Source: Podocnemis expansa
Lineage: Eukaryota; Chordata; Testudines; Podocnemididae
Direction: 5' to 3'
DNA: 64,000 nt
Assembly: GCA_007922195.1 (NCBI GenBank)
Contig: ML682007.1
Coordinates: 20,264,998 to 20,328,997, forward strand
A program made the position numbers and the translations under genes. Under the pieces are notes generated by a model. The model saw only the letters and a list, made by a program, of their open reading frames with translations, ran no database searches and was not told where the DNA came from. Shown one piece after another: positions 36,031-47,068 of the stretch; position 1 is the first letter of the stretch; every line of letters begins with the position of its first letter.

Positions 36031-37573
36031 CAGGGCTGTAACTAGAGTGGGGCAGGCGTGGCAAAGCCCCGGGCATCCTATTTTAGAGAGCACCACTGAG
36101 CCGCACACAGCTGGCAGCCACAGACCCTACCCAGCCAGAAGACAGTCTTCTGGCCATCAGGGAGCTGCCTCAGGTTGGGCCTGGGAGTTTTTATATCTCT
36201 TGCTCCACACTCAGGGTGGGAGCAGCAGCATGCAGTGTGGCTGCTCCAGTAGCCAGGTAAGGGGTCCCTGGCTGGGGGGTTTGGGATGGGAACACACGTC
36301 CTGGGCAACTATTCTTAGCAGCAGCCCCTGCCCGCAACAGGAAGCCGCAGAGAGGTGACAAGTGGCAGCCAAAAATTCCCGAGCCTCCAGAGACTCTCAG
36401 GACTGGCCCCACATGGAGCGGAGTCCCCAGGTCTGGAGCAGAGACCCTGTGGCCCCTAGAGCGAAGCATTCAGACCTTGCACCATGACTAGCAAACAAAA
36501 CCCCGAGCCGGCCTCAACAACCCCAGAAGATGAGCCAGCCAAAACTGGGGCAGCAGGAGCAGCTCCAGCCTTGCCATCAGAGGGTACCTGACCAGATGAG
36601 CTGCAGCCCCCAGCCACTGCTCCAGAGCCCAAGGAGCTTAAAGCAGGTGAAGGGGAGCTGGGGAGACCAGTGATCTGCTCATAGAGGAGGACAGGGAGGC
36701 TGGGGGTGTAGAGAAGAGGGGTTTAGGCCAGTGGGGGGAGGCTGGGTGTATTTAAGGGATGCGGAGACGGGGAGTATTTGGGGAATGGAGTGGGCTGGAG
36801 AAGGTTGTGGGTATAGAGGGGAGGGGTGAAGCTGGCAGGGGGAAGGTGTGCGTATTTACTGGATGGGGAGGGTGGGAGCTTTTAGAGTATATGGATGGGG
36901 TGAATGGGGGAGGCAAGGATCAGTATTTTGGGGACATGGGGTTTGCTAGGGAAGTCTGTGGTGAATGATTCTGGGATGACTGGAGGGCTGGGGTTTGTGT
37001 CTCTGCAGTGGTGGGGTAAATGGGGGAGGCTGGGCTGGGAGTCTCTGTGGGGAATGGGGATGGGTGAGAGGGGCTGGGGTGGGAGTCTTTAGTGGTATTG
37101 GAGTGGGTGGGAAGGCTCAGGTGGATGGGACTGGGCATGGGAGGTTGATGCAGGAGGCTGCGGTGGGTACCTCTGGGCAGATGGGAGTGGGTGGCAGAGG
37201 GAATAGGGTTGGTGGAGGGGCCGCAATGGGTGAATCAGAGGCTTGGAGTGGGCAGAGGAGGCTGGGGTGGGTGTCTCTGAACAGATGGAGGTGGGCAGTG
37301 GAGGCTGGGGGAGCCAGCAGCAGGGCTGGGGGGTTAGGGAGGGGTCGGGGTGACTTGGTTGATCACAGGGAGCCAGCAGCAGGGCAGGAGGTTGGGGCAG
37401 TGGCAGGGGCAGGATCCAGCTCCCCACCGCCTTCTGGTGGTGGCAGGGGTGGAGCTGGCTCCCTACCACCTCTGTGGATGGACCGGGCCCAAAGATGGAA
37501 CAGGCCCCGGATCAGGGGAGGGCGCATTTTGGGCTGCTTGCCCCGGGCGCCAAAATTTGTAGTCACAGCCCTG
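36031..37573. mobile_element. 1.5-kb G-rich non-autonomous hAT element
   Basis: It starts CAGGGCTGTAACTAGAGTGG and ends TTTGTAGTCACAGCCCTG. It is flanked by ACTGTGTA (36023-36030) and ACTGCGTG (37574-37581), matching at 6 of 8. About 36700-37460 is extremely G-rich on the plus strand with loosely repeated 'ggggaggctgggtg'. A 201-codon plus frame (36995-37600) runs through this and off the end of the element. Its Gly/Trp/Arg-rich composition is a product of the G-rich repeat. No transposase was seen. Confidence 0.78.
36720..37460 (+). repeat. G-rich degenerate tandem repeat inside the hAT element
   Basis: Runs of three to six G recur every few bases on the plus strand, with loosely repeated units such as 'ggtgggtgtctctg' and 'gggggaggctgggg'. 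The strand asymmetry is strong. The sequence could form G-quadruplexes. Unit length is irregular. Confidence 0.7.
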
Positions 37574-38267
37574 ACTGCGTGTACAGAGCAGAAAATTTAG
37601 GGTACATTTACAAGCCACCAGAAGTGTCCCATAATTCCAATTGTGATCAGTCTGGTGTTCCTCTTCATTTCTGCTGCTCCAATGTGACTGCCCCCTTCCT
37701 CCTGTGAAGCTTGGGAACTTTTAAATTTTCCCTTTGTAGTCATTTGCTGTTCCTGGTGCTTACAGGGCCAGCGTGTTTGCAGGGAACAGTGCCAGCTGAA
37801 TGCGGTAGACATGCACCTGCCTGGAGCACAGTTGAGGTGCTGGACCTGAGTAGCATCGGGGGAGAGTCAACTGTGCAAGAACAGTTATGCAGCAGCAGCA
37901 GGAATAATAATCTAGGCAGAGTAAAATTCCAGGCAGAATAAAAGGGCATGAGTTGCTAGCAGCTACAGTGAATGGTATAAAGGAACTACAAGTACCACAG
38001 GAACTTGTAAAGTTACCCACGATGCTCAGCATTCCTCTCCTTCTCATAGGGGTCCGAGCGCTGGAAGCTGATGAGTGGCACAGTGGGACAGCTTTCCACA
38101 ATTCAATGCACTTTCTGATGAAAATGCAAAGAACAGTGTGGAAACACCATTCCGTTATAAGGACCACAATGTGGGTGCACAATTGCGAAATTACTAAACT
38201 GCATTTATTATACTGCTAAGACTTATTGGGGCACAATTTTGTAGTGTAGACATAGCCTTGGTCTATT

Positions 38268-38962
38268 GTGTAACAAAGGCCATAGAACTGCCCCAAAATG
38301 AATCCCAGAGCAAGTGGCTTAAAAAACATCCAAGCTTGATTTTAAAATTGTCAGTCATGGAGAATCCACCATGATACTTGGTAAATTGTTTGAATGTTTA
38401 AGTACTCTCATTGTTAAAAATGTGTGCCTTATTTGCAATCTAAATTTGTCTAACTTTAACTTCCATCCACTGGATTGTATTGTACCTTTCTCTGCTACAT
38501 TGAAGAGCCCATTATTAAACATTTGTTCCCCACATAGAAGCTTATAGACTGCAATCATGTCACACATTAGCCTTTTCTTGACTTTATCACTGTAAGTCAT
38601 GTTTTCTAATCCTTTAATCATCCTTGGGGCTCATTTCTGAACCACCTCCAATCCATCAACAACCTTCTTGAATTGTAGACATAAGAACTGAACATAGTAT
38701 TCCAGCTGCAGGCGCACCAGTGCCACTTACAGAACCCACTCAAGATTCCTCTGTTTATGCATCTGCTGATTGTGGGGATCTGAATTAGTTCTTTTGACCA
38801 CAGTGCCACGCTGGAAGCTCATGCTGACCTGATCATCTTTCTGACACCAAATCTTTTCCATAGTCACTGGTTCCCGAAATAGAAAACTCCATCCTATAAG
38901 TAAGGGCTATATTCTTTGTTTCTAGGTATAGACATTTACATTGAGTCATATTAAAACACGTA
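38268..38962 (-). mobile_element. CR1 LINE, 3' portion (left half of a split copy)
   Basis: On the minus strand this carries the C-terminal part of CR1 ORF2 and its 3' UTR. The frame at 38355-38621 reads MIKGLENMTYSDKVKK ... FRLQIRHTFLTMRVLKH, matching the 'MIRGLEHLsYe.R' and 'GRFRLDIRKKFFTVRVVKHW' blocks at the end of CR1 proteins. Stops and drift make it dead. A MITE cuts it at 38963, and it resumes at 39421. Confidence 0.8.
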
Positions 38963-39420
38963 GGGATGTCCACACTTACAATTTAGTTTGAATTAATGAG
39001 GATTATTTTGTTTGAAATAATGAACATTTACTTCAAAGTTATAAAAGCTTGCTTAACTTCAAAGTAGTGGTTAATTTGAGCTTATTAGTTCGAATTAACC
39101 CAGTGGAGCCACCTTAATTCAAACTAACTGTTAGTTCAAATTAACACAATTTGACCTTTGTCATACCAGGGTGCCTTCCTCTTTCTATGTATTGAGTGGG
39201 AGCATGGCCCTTCTTGGGGTCCATGATGCCACACTTCCCATGGTGCCCCTCTCCTAAATCGAACTAGCAAGTCCTTTCCATGGACATGCTAGTTTGATTT
39301 GGGTTTCTAGTAGAGCCATATTAGTTCAAATTAACTTAGTTTGCATTAAACATTATTAGTTTGAATTAATTTATTCAAACTAAGTTAATTTGAACTAACT
39401 TCTTAAGTGTAGATGTAGCC
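38963..39420. mobile_element. Palindromic MITE inserted in CR1
   Basis: The left end is GGGATGTCCACACTTAC and the right end is AAGTGTAGATGTAGCC. The flanks are GTA (38960-38962) and ATA (39421-39423). The CR1 sequence reads through across it ('ttaaaacac' ... 'attgtttgc'), which fixes the borders. The interior alternates 'agtttgaattaa' and 'ttaattcaaactaa'. It is 458 bp and non-coding. Confidence 0.85.
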
Positions 39421-39540
39421 ATATTGTTTGCTCATGCCTATTTACGAAGTAATCCAGATGGTTCTGAATCAATGACATGTCCTACTCAATATTTACCACT
39501 TCTCCAGTTTTTTTGGTCATCCTGCCAACTGGAAAACTGC
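39421..39540 (-). mobile_element. CR1 LINE, right half of the split copy
   Basis: 'attgtttgctcatgcctat', 'aagtaatccagatggttctg' and 'ccagttttttggtcatcctg' continue the CR1 sequence interrupted at 38962. It ends near 39540, where a different LINE remnant begins. Confidence 0.7.
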
Positions 39541-39544
39541 GCAC

Positions 39545-40065
39545 TTCTCACCCTCTGCTGTTCACACTGTGGTCTGTTGTTGACAGCAGAAACTTATGAA
39601 GAGTTCAGTGACATATTTTGAAACCCTTGTGTCCATCAGTATCCTCCAGAAACATCCTCCAGGTGTCAAACTCTTTGGAGTAGTCAATATAATCAATGGG
39701 TGATTATACTCCTTGAATTTCAATATTATGATGGATATTTGTGATTTGATCACATTTGCCTCACCCTCCCTACAACCAGCTTGTCACGGTATTAGTTCTG
39801 CTTTTATCACTCACTTCATTAGATCCTGAATTACATAGAGTAGTACTTTATTCATGTGCAATATCAAGGAGATGGTATAATAATTACTGCACACTGTTAT
39901 ATCTCCTCTCTTGGGTAAGGGTAGAAAGATTGCTTTCATCCAGTTGTCTGGCTATTTTCTAGTCACAAATCCTTCATTAAAAATTTTCCATGTGAGATCA
40001 GTACTGTGGTCCTCAAACATTTATGGTAATAGAGCTGGTACTTCATCTATCTCTGATGCATGAGT
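39545..40065 (-). pseudogene. Reverse transcriptase remnant of a second (RTE/BovB-like) LINE
   Basis: Translated on the minus strand with two or three frameshifts, it shows 'KAIFLPLPKRGDITVCSNYY', then 'ISLILHMNKVLL', then 'QAG', and after a gap 'IDYSKEFD'. These match, in order, the 'PIPKKGD..ECSNYRTIALISHASKVLL', 'QAGFRKGRGTRDQI' and '(F)IDYsKAFD' blocks of LINE reverse transcriptases of the RTE/BovB kind. It is short, frameshifted and without the YADD catalytic block. The clade call is tentative. Confidence 0.65.
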
Positions 40066-41130
40066 ACATGACTTCTGTACAGGTGAATGAGGAGAAGAAC
40101 CTGAACAAATTTTGGAATAAAATGAAAATAATCATGGTCAAAACCTCCAAAGGACACGCTCCTAAAAGCCAGCACCCGGATAACAGAGAACATGTTTGCG
40201 CTTGTGAAAAAAACCCAATATGGAGTGAAAGAGAATGACTTAGAGGCTAAAGAATGCACAAGAAAATATAAGAAATTGTACTGACACATTCAAAAGCAGT
40301 CTAGCTGAGATGAGAACAAATACATCAGGGCAAAATGCAATGAACTTGCGAATTAGAAAGAGAGTAATAATACAAAAGGTTTGTTCACAGTGGTCAGGCT
40401 TGTTATGAAACTGTTTTAGAGTTCTTCCTGAATATAATGATTTCAAACTCAGATGAAGATAGAACTACTTACGATACAGGACAACAGAAAAGAGAGTAGG
40501 AACAGGAATCATCAATCTTGTGAGAGGAAGTGATGTGTTATGAAAAACCTATATATACATGCAGATCAGGATTTACATGTGCACACTGGAGTTTTTGTGT
40601 GCAGGTAATTTTGAAAATTCACCCTGTAATTTTATTTTCAAATAACCACAATCTTAAAGCAATTTATGGTGATTCTGCCAATTTATATGCTGTTTTTTAG
40701 CTACTGGTTCTCAGTTTTGAATTAAAGAGCTAGTTCTGCATGTTAATTCATAATTACCGGCAATTCAGACTGCTGCAAAGTATTCTCACAGGTCAACACA
40801 GCCATACAAATTAGACAATATTGAACCAGCAATGAATATTTCATCCTTACACTTGCCAGGAGTAAATTACCAGTCATCCCAGTAAAACGGAAACAGAAGA
40901 CAACAGAATGAGGTAAGAGTAATGAAAAGATAACTGCCAAAATGTGGTTCACAACCTTTTGTGTATTCCTCTGTGTTATGGACTCTGATAGGCACAGATT
41001 TAATTAATTAGACTGTACTTTAAACAACCTGATTTTTAACCAGTTCTTTGCAAAATCAGTGCAATTATCTATATCTGAGTGATAGTTAAAAATGTTTTCA
41101 TCTCTTCTTATGAAAAAAGCAACCGCAGAC
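40066..41130. other. Non-coding stretch, no recognised gene
   Basis: Purine-rich sequence at 40080-40500 may be a further part of the LINE at 39545, but I cannot place it. Nothing else is recognisable. Confidence 0.35.

Positions 41131-41132
<2 letters not shown>

Positions 41133-41198
<66 letters not shown>
41133..41198 (+). repeat. Compound microsatellite (GT)n(GA)n
   Basis: About ten GT units pass directly into about 24 GA units. The run is uninterrupted, so it is probably length-variable between individuals. The repetitive 63-codon frame through it is meaningless. Confidence 0.97.
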
Positions 41199-41200
<2 letters not shown>

Positions 41201-41883
41201 AGTGGAAAGGGAAATGAATGGGATGTCATCTACTTTCAGGCAAAATGGCAACTCTCATTGCAGTGAATAGAGAAACAGATTATCCCTTCAGTTGGAAGGG
41301 ATTAGTGCCGGCATGGAGGGGACAGGCTATCCAACTGCCTGGAGTGCCAGGTGCTCAGGATGTCCGCTCAATGTGTGTTCCTCTCCATGAAATATAGGAG
41401 GCTCCCATACCAACCCGGCAACATAGCTAGATCTGTGCCCCCATTGATCTTCTGGGAAGCATCAAAATTCAAGAAGCAGCTGCCACACTCCAAGGTGCAA
41501 CTCAGACCATTGAGGGGTTGTGTCACCACATGCCCTGCCACCTTGGGTGGTTTGCCATGCTTTGCTATGATGGTAGGTAACTCCCCTTAGACTGCTCACA
41601 GACTGCTTTCTAGCATGCAAGCCACACTCTGGGCATCTGTGTCTAGCTGCAGCCTGCCAGCCAAACATCAGCCACACTCTGGCTCTCCCCAGCTCTGGTT
41701 ACTGTTTGCAGAGTGACTCCAGCTTGTCCTTTTTCATTCAGAAACTGGTTTACCCACTCCCCAGACTTGCCTGGCAAACACACTGCCATCAAAACTTCAG
41801 CTTCTGTTCATAACTTTCCATATAATATTGCTAGATACTGTTACCTTGATATTAGTGACTAATGAGTTATTAGTTTTCAAAGT

Positions 41884-41976
41884 GAATGACAAAGTGGGAG
41901 ATTCTCCCATGAAAGTTCATGTGATAAATAAATTTTGCTAGTCTTTAAGAGCCACAGGACTCCCTGCTTCTTTTCG
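41884..41976 (+). mobile_element. Penelope-like element 3' tail fragment
   Basis: It reads 'gacaaagtgggagattctcc', 'catgaaagttcatgtgataa', 'tgctagtctttaagagccac', 'aggactccctgcttctttt'. Only the last roughly 95 bases are left. Confidence 0.75.
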
Positions 41977-43284
41977 TTTTCAAATGATATCTCAGAAGGT
42001 ATTATTTTCTACAAAGATTATTACTGCAGTGTGAAAGATGTGAATACAGGGTGCATTCACTCACAGCAGCGCTAACTTCCAAAAAGAAAGGAAGTGGAAT
42101 TTGTGTAGGAAAACATCATTTCATAAAAACAGGCTGTTTCCCATCTCAGATCCTTCTGTTGCTTGACTCTGCACCCAAACACCATGGAGCGTCAATAATG
42201 GAGTTCCTGTTGCTCAGGTGTTCAGGGGAACCCACTAACTACTGCCCTTTCTCCTGCCACACCTTGGAGCCTGTTTTCATGTGATTGATAGAGTTTTGCT
42301 CCCCTCCACATCCTACCACAGCAACAGTTGCTTATAAAGCCTTTGGTAAGGAAGAAAATTTTGGCTTCTGTCTTTCAACAGAGTCATATAAACAACAGGA
42401 GAGGTCTTAAAGTCTTGACTGTGTCATTTTAATATTACACAGAAATGCCTACAACATCCTTTTATGGAGTAATGGGATAATAAAGAGAACAAACTCACTA
42501 CCTCTATGTTCAGTCAGAGAACAAATTAGAGTAACGGGATAATGGTATAAATAAAATACCAACCCATTGCCATTCTGATTTCCAGATACACAGCAACCCA
42601 ACTCTGAGACAGGTTAAAGTGACCTCCTAAATGTGGAGGGATTTATAGGAGACCAGATTAGTAACAGAGGTACAGATGTTTGACAGAATTGGAAGTGATG
42701 ATTTGCCAGGATTCTTGAAAGACTGGACAGCTAAAGCCAAAATACTAAGGCTGTAAATTCCAGTTAATATAATGCATGTGCAGTCTGGTGAGGTTCAGCC
42801 AAATCTGGGTCCCTTCCTGAAACTGTTTTCATTGCCCAACTCCTATCAGCTGCAAAGATTAAGATTCAGTGTGCAACCTTCTCCTGTCCCCACCTCTATC
42901 ACAAGCTGCTCTGCCGGACCAGGAGACGTGGGAGACTTAGTTCTAGGCACATTACCTACTCCCTCACCTCCCCCTGTAGGACTGCCGTGGTGAATCTTGC
43001 AGGGATGGTGGTGCAGGTTTTCTACTGAACAGGGGTGGAAGCAGTGAACCCTAAGGCATGTTACAGAGAATGGCCAAGCCTCTGCCTAAAACTCAAATCT
43101 TCTGTAAGACTGGGCTCAAAAACAGGGCTTCTTAAAAGTTCCTATACCTTTGCATTTCCTGGCTGCAGCTGGGACTGGAAGAGGAACTTACAGAAATGAG
43201 AGAAAGGGATTGTTTGCATGATGTTTTTGATCCAGACCAAAAATAGACCATTTTAGGAATCTCACAAGAAGACAAGCGTTGAAG
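41977..43284. other. Non-coding stretch, nothing recognised
   Basis: Short plus frames at 42051-42284 and 42772-42993 lack features. No repeat borders were seen. Confidence 0.35.
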
Positions 43285-43292
43285 CCCTAGTA

Positions 43293-43660
43293 CGGGGATC
43301 AGCAACCCAAAAGATAAGAAGAGCCATTTTTAAAAAATTCCTTCAATAACCAAGTATTTTGAGAGCCTCAATCGGTGTACCCTCCAGGGGTAGGGTAGGG
43401 GGAGCTAGGCCAGGGTGCCGGCTGCTGGGTCCCCTGGTGGCAGAGGGGGAAACCAGGAACCAGGAGCAGGCCCCCCACAGGGTCTTCCAGTGGTGGTGGG
43501 TAGCCTGAAGCCTGGCATGAGATGCCCATGGGGTCCCCCAGTGGCAAGGGAGGCCTGAAGCCACTGCTCAGGCCACCCACAAAGCCCCTGGTGGTGGTGA
43601 TGGGCCTGGAAACTGGAGCTGCAAGGGGGCAGTCAACGAGCTGCAAGTTGCAGATCCCTG
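43293..43660. mobile_element. hAT element, GC-rich interior
   Basis: It starts CGGGGATCAGCAACCC (a decayed CAGGGGTCGGCAACC) and ends GTTGCAGATCCCTG. The flanks are CCCTAGTA (43285-43292) and CCCTACTG (43661-43668), matching at 6 of 8. 'agagcc' near the left end is typical of this type. It is 368 bp with no transposase. Confidence 0.72.
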
Positions 43661-43830
43661 CCCTACTGACATCTCAGCAGGACTGTCCTCTCAATCTGTA
43701 TAGCCTCAAGCTGCTGGAAACCAAGGAGGGGAGGAAATCAAGTAACTAGCTGCCTTGGATTTTGGTGCCACTGCTAGAAAGAGGATAGGAATCTTGCACA
43801 GAGTTATTTTGTCACCCTCCAGTTTGGCTC

Positions 43831-44018
43831 TTAGTGAGACGCCTGTTTATGATTTGCCAGGATAACATGAGGCAGGGCCCAGCTGACAATTCGCTTCAAA
43901 GTTGTCTGTGCATCTGAACTTGTAGATGCTTCTCTAATTGGAACCATTTGAGTTTCCCCATCACTAAAATCAAACAAGGCTTTCTTAGAAAATACCACTG
44001 CATAGCAAGGCAGGAGAT
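43831..44018 (-). CDS. Possible terminal coding exon, unknown product (weak)
   Basis: On the minus strand a pyrimidine-rich tract ('gcctcttccaccaccag') ends in a good splice acceptor at 44019-44020. It is followed by an open frame of about 62 codons to TAA at 43831. The peptide includes FSKKALFDFSDGETQMVPIR and ends ILANHKQASH; its composition looks protein-like. I do not recognise a family. It lies about 660 bases downstream of the other candidate at 44681-44905 on the same strand, so they might belong to one transcript. A chance frame is quite possible. Confidence 0.22.
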
Positions 44019-44043
44019 CTGGTGGTGGAAGAGGCAAATGCAC

Positions 44044-44668
44044 AATACAAGAGGAATCCCCCAGATGATATCTAAATTAAACTGAATATTCTGAGTCTGA
44101 AGGGCACTTAAATGTCTGCATGAATTTAGTGCAGAAATACAGTCATAATCCTCTGTTTTTACCAGTGTATTTATTTTCAGTAATATTTATTCACAGAAAT
44201 GGAACTGGTAAGACAGTAATGTCAGCACAGAGCAAAGCTAATTTCTCTGACAAGACTGATCTCTTCAAGCTATTTTTTCTCCTGCTTTTTCACTGTATCC
44301 TTCAATACCCCCTCTCCTCGTTTAAATGGCTTGCTGTCTGCTATATCCACTGACTGCATTCATATCTGGTCAATTCAGTGGCATTGCTTAGCTGCCAAAT
44401 CTACATGCTCAGTACCCTGTCAGTGAACACTTTTCAGCTGGGGTTTTCTGCCCACCCACAGAGTCCTATGTGGGTGGATCCTAGACAGAAGTCTGTACCA
44501 GCAGCAGGTCACTGAGGCCCCATGGTTGCATCAATTTTAAGGCATCCAGGATGCTCCCACAAGACTCACAGGGAAACAATGTCAGAGCGGTAGATGCTAC
44601 GTCCCTTAAAAGGTACTTTCCTCCCATGCTGGCTTCAGTTTAAAATCTTGTGCAGAAGGGATGTGGTG
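44044..44668. other. Non-coding stretch between two exon candidates
   Basis: No repeat or gene was recognised. If the two minus-strand candidates are real exons, this would be the intron. Confidence 0.3.
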
Positions 44669-44680
44669 TCATGGCCTCAC

Positions 44681-44905
44681 CCTCTTCCTTTTAGGGAGGC
44701 TGGAAGTGTTGTGCTCTTCCACCTCTTTTGCACCTAATCTGTTTGCATAAAGACTGGGAGTAAGATTGTAGTTTGCACCAGATGGACAAGGCAGAAAGCT
44801 TCTGTAAGGGTCTGCCACAATCTGGTCCTTAGTTTCCTGCAGTTCTTGCTCACTCAGAACTCTTAGTGATTTCCCTAGTCTCTTTAGATTGTCTCCATAG
44901 CTCAT
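44681..44905 (-). CDS. Possible first coding exon, unknown product (weak)
   Basis: This minus-strand frame begins with an ATG in an acceptable context (aaaATGa) and encodes MSYGDNLKRLGKSLRVLSEQ, then ELQETKDQIVADPYRSFLPC, and ends in a basic KRKR stretch. It is followed at 44680 by GTGAGG, a good splice donor (AGG|GTGAGG). The peptide is charged and has no low-complexity or repeat signature. I do not recognise its family, and no promoter or upstream acceptor is evident. It could be an exon, a decayed retrocopy, or chance. Confidence 0.28.
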
Positions 44906-45340
44906 TTTGTTTTTTTACAAAATGTTACACATTGCTAACATATTCTAGTTTGGTATTCAATAGTGTGCAAAAAATCATGACTGATGTATGTAATTAATTA
45001 TTACATATATCTTAACATAAAATAACCAAAATGTCATATATTTTCCAGTGCAATGATCTATTGCATCATTTCCAATACATTATAATACATTTAGCTATAC
45101 TCAGCCTGATTCTTATCTTGCATACACACATTTTGTATCTCTTTTATGTCATTGATTTCAACTGAGTTCCTCCCCATTTACTCTGGTGTAAACGAGATCA
45201 AAAGCAGGCCCCATGAATTTAATTCCATATATTTTAAATCTAAAAGTGATCACCATTGTAATACATTAATCATGGGGGAGATTTCCAACTACAGCCACAT
45301 TGTATAGAAGCACAAGTCCCAGCGCTTTGATAATTGCCCT
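44906..45340. other. Non-coding AT-rich stretch
   Basis: No gene. 'gtcattgatttcaactgag' near 45148 is another instance of the dispersed ttcaa-tgg repeat. The rest is unique. Confidence 0.35.
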
Positions 45341-45349
45341 CTATAAATT

Positions 45350-46110
45350 AGGAGTCCTGTGGCAGTTAAAGACTAACAGATTTATTTTTTGCATGAGCTT
45401 TCGTGGGAGAAGATCCCACTTCATCAGATGCTTCGAAGATGGGGGAACGTACAGAATGGAATGAAAATAAATCCAAGGAAGTGTAAAACATGGGATCAGG
45501 TCATACAGTAACAGCAAATCAGAGCAGTTGTTAAGGTTCAAACCCTGGGAAGGCTGAAGTCAAATTACCTGTTGTAATGGGAAAAGAACCCATAGTCTCG
45601 ATTTAATCCTACTTTCACACAATCTAATTTGCATATTAATTCCAACTCAGCTATTACACTTTGAAGTCTTGAAGTCCCACTGACATCCCTGAGTACGTTC
45701 ATTAACAAATCATTTATAGAGTGCTTAGAAAAATGGAAGTGCTCAGCAACTGCTTTTTCTGTTTTCTGATGTCAGTTTTGTGTTCATTTATTCTTTTGTG
45801 CAGGGATCATCCTGTTTGTCCAATGTATAGGGTGTTGGGGCTTTTCTGGCATATGATGGCATAGATCACATTAGTAGATGAGCAGGTAAATGCGTCTTTG
45901 ATGCAGTAACTGGTTTGATTAGGGCCTGTGATGGTATCTTTAGTACAGATATGTGGGCAAAGTTGGCAACGTCATTTGTTGCAGGTGTATGTACCTGTTT
46001 TAATGTTTCTGTTAGTAACTCTGTGGTTGCTGGTGAGTATCTGTTTACGGTTAGGTGGCTGTCTGTAGGCGAGGAGAGGTCTGTCTCCCAAGGCCTGAGA
46101 GAGTGACATG
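45350..46110 (-). mobile_element. Longest uninterrupted Penelope-like element copy
   Basis: In minus orientation it keeps, from 46110 to 45350: the linker ('gaggagaggtctgtctccca', 'gatatgtgggcaaagttggc'), a GIY-YIG-like region (around 45780-45850 it encodes LYIGQTG, a stop, SLHKRINEHKTD), the region downstream of it, and the tail ('gatcaggtcatacagtaaca ... cttcgtgggagaagatccc ... ggagtcctgtggcagtt'). There is at least one stop in the nuclease and several frameshifts after it. The reverse transcriptase lies beyond the truncation point. Confidence 0.8.
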
Positions 46111-46515
46111 TATAGAACTAAATTCTGGTTTGTGCAGAGAAAGGACAGTACATCCACTCAAACAGTCCAGGGACATATGCATGTTATTCTCTGCTTTCTT
46201 CTCCTATGCCTCTCATACCCTGTGGAACATAGGGCTTTCACTGCTGCCTTCTATCTTTTCTCCTCTCTGACTGCACTCTTAGCATATACTTGCTATTAAA
46301 AGAGTTAATTGGTTGTGTATTTTTCTGGAGAACAGCCCAAAGCCCAACTTCCCGAGGCATTCTATTAGTGCTAAGAACAGTAATAATCAGTGCAGTTGGC
46401 CATGCAGACTTCATTGCTCAGTCCAGGCTGGCTCATGTGTGCATGCATATCTATACACTTCCTTCACTCACATCTGTCTGGCCATATCCATCACTTTGCT
46501 CAACAACCTTCAGAC

Positions 46516-46772
46516 AGGTCTACATTTAAGAAACTGCACTAGTACAGTGCTTTAGTGAAGAAGCTATTGCACCAATGGGAGTGTTTTGGCATAATTAATC
46601 CATGTCAGTGAAAGGGGGTAGCTATGTTAATGGAAGACACCTCTCCTTGACCTAGCACTGTCTATACCGGGGGGGGGGCGGCAATTTCAGTATTACTACA
46701 CCACCCAGGGGTGTGGATTTTTTGCACCCTGAGCAAAGAAGTTATACCAATGTAAGTGTGTAGCATAGACCT
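46516..46772. mobile_element. Short DNA element with agacctac-type ends
   Basis: The left end is AGGTCTACATTTAAG and the right end is GTGTGTAGCATAGACCT, inverted. The interior has 'agtgctttagtgaagaagct' and a G10 run. No target duplication is evident. It resembles the gtgtagacatagcc families. Confidence 0.55.
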
Positions 46773-47068
46773 AGCTTTATTCATGGAAGAACTAGTCTTT
46801 TCTCACCAAGAGGAAGCAGAATTCAAGAGTTACCCCTTCTGCTATAAACAGGACCATGGCTGCTGCCTGCAGGTTTTGTGGAGCATATACATGTACATTG
46901 CTAGAAAGAAAATTCATTTTATAAAGTTGGGGTATTTCCATGTGGATGACCATATTGACCCTGTGCCAAAAAATTATTAGTGTGAACATGAGCTGCAGTT
47001 TGGGCAGTATTTTGAGAAGTCCACTTGTAATAGAAATGTGAGTTTATATGTGGTAAATGGCTGCGAAG

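Larger units (their letters stand above)
35848..38257. mobile_element. DNA transposon remnant interrupted by a 1.5-kb hAT
   Basis: The right end, GTAGTGTAGACATAGCC, mirrors the degraded left end 'cttgcctacactcaagag', and both sides carry 'aataag' subterminal words inverted. Without the insertion it is about 860 bp. The segment 37950-38220 ('ggtccgagcgctggaagctg', 'gtgggacagctttccacaat') may be decayed coding sequence, but I cannot read a transposase. The superfamily is probably that of the neighbouring gtgtagacatagcc elements. The left border is uncertain. Confidence 0.5.

Noticed and set aside
36995..37600. A 201-codon plus-strand open frame
   Set aside because: It lies in the G-rich array of a hAT element and runs out through its right end. 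The Gly/Arg/Trp-rich composition follows from the repeat, and there is no domain.
41079..41270. A 63-codon frame with a long Arg-Glu repeat
   Set aside because: It is simply the (GT)n(GA)n microsatellite read as codons.
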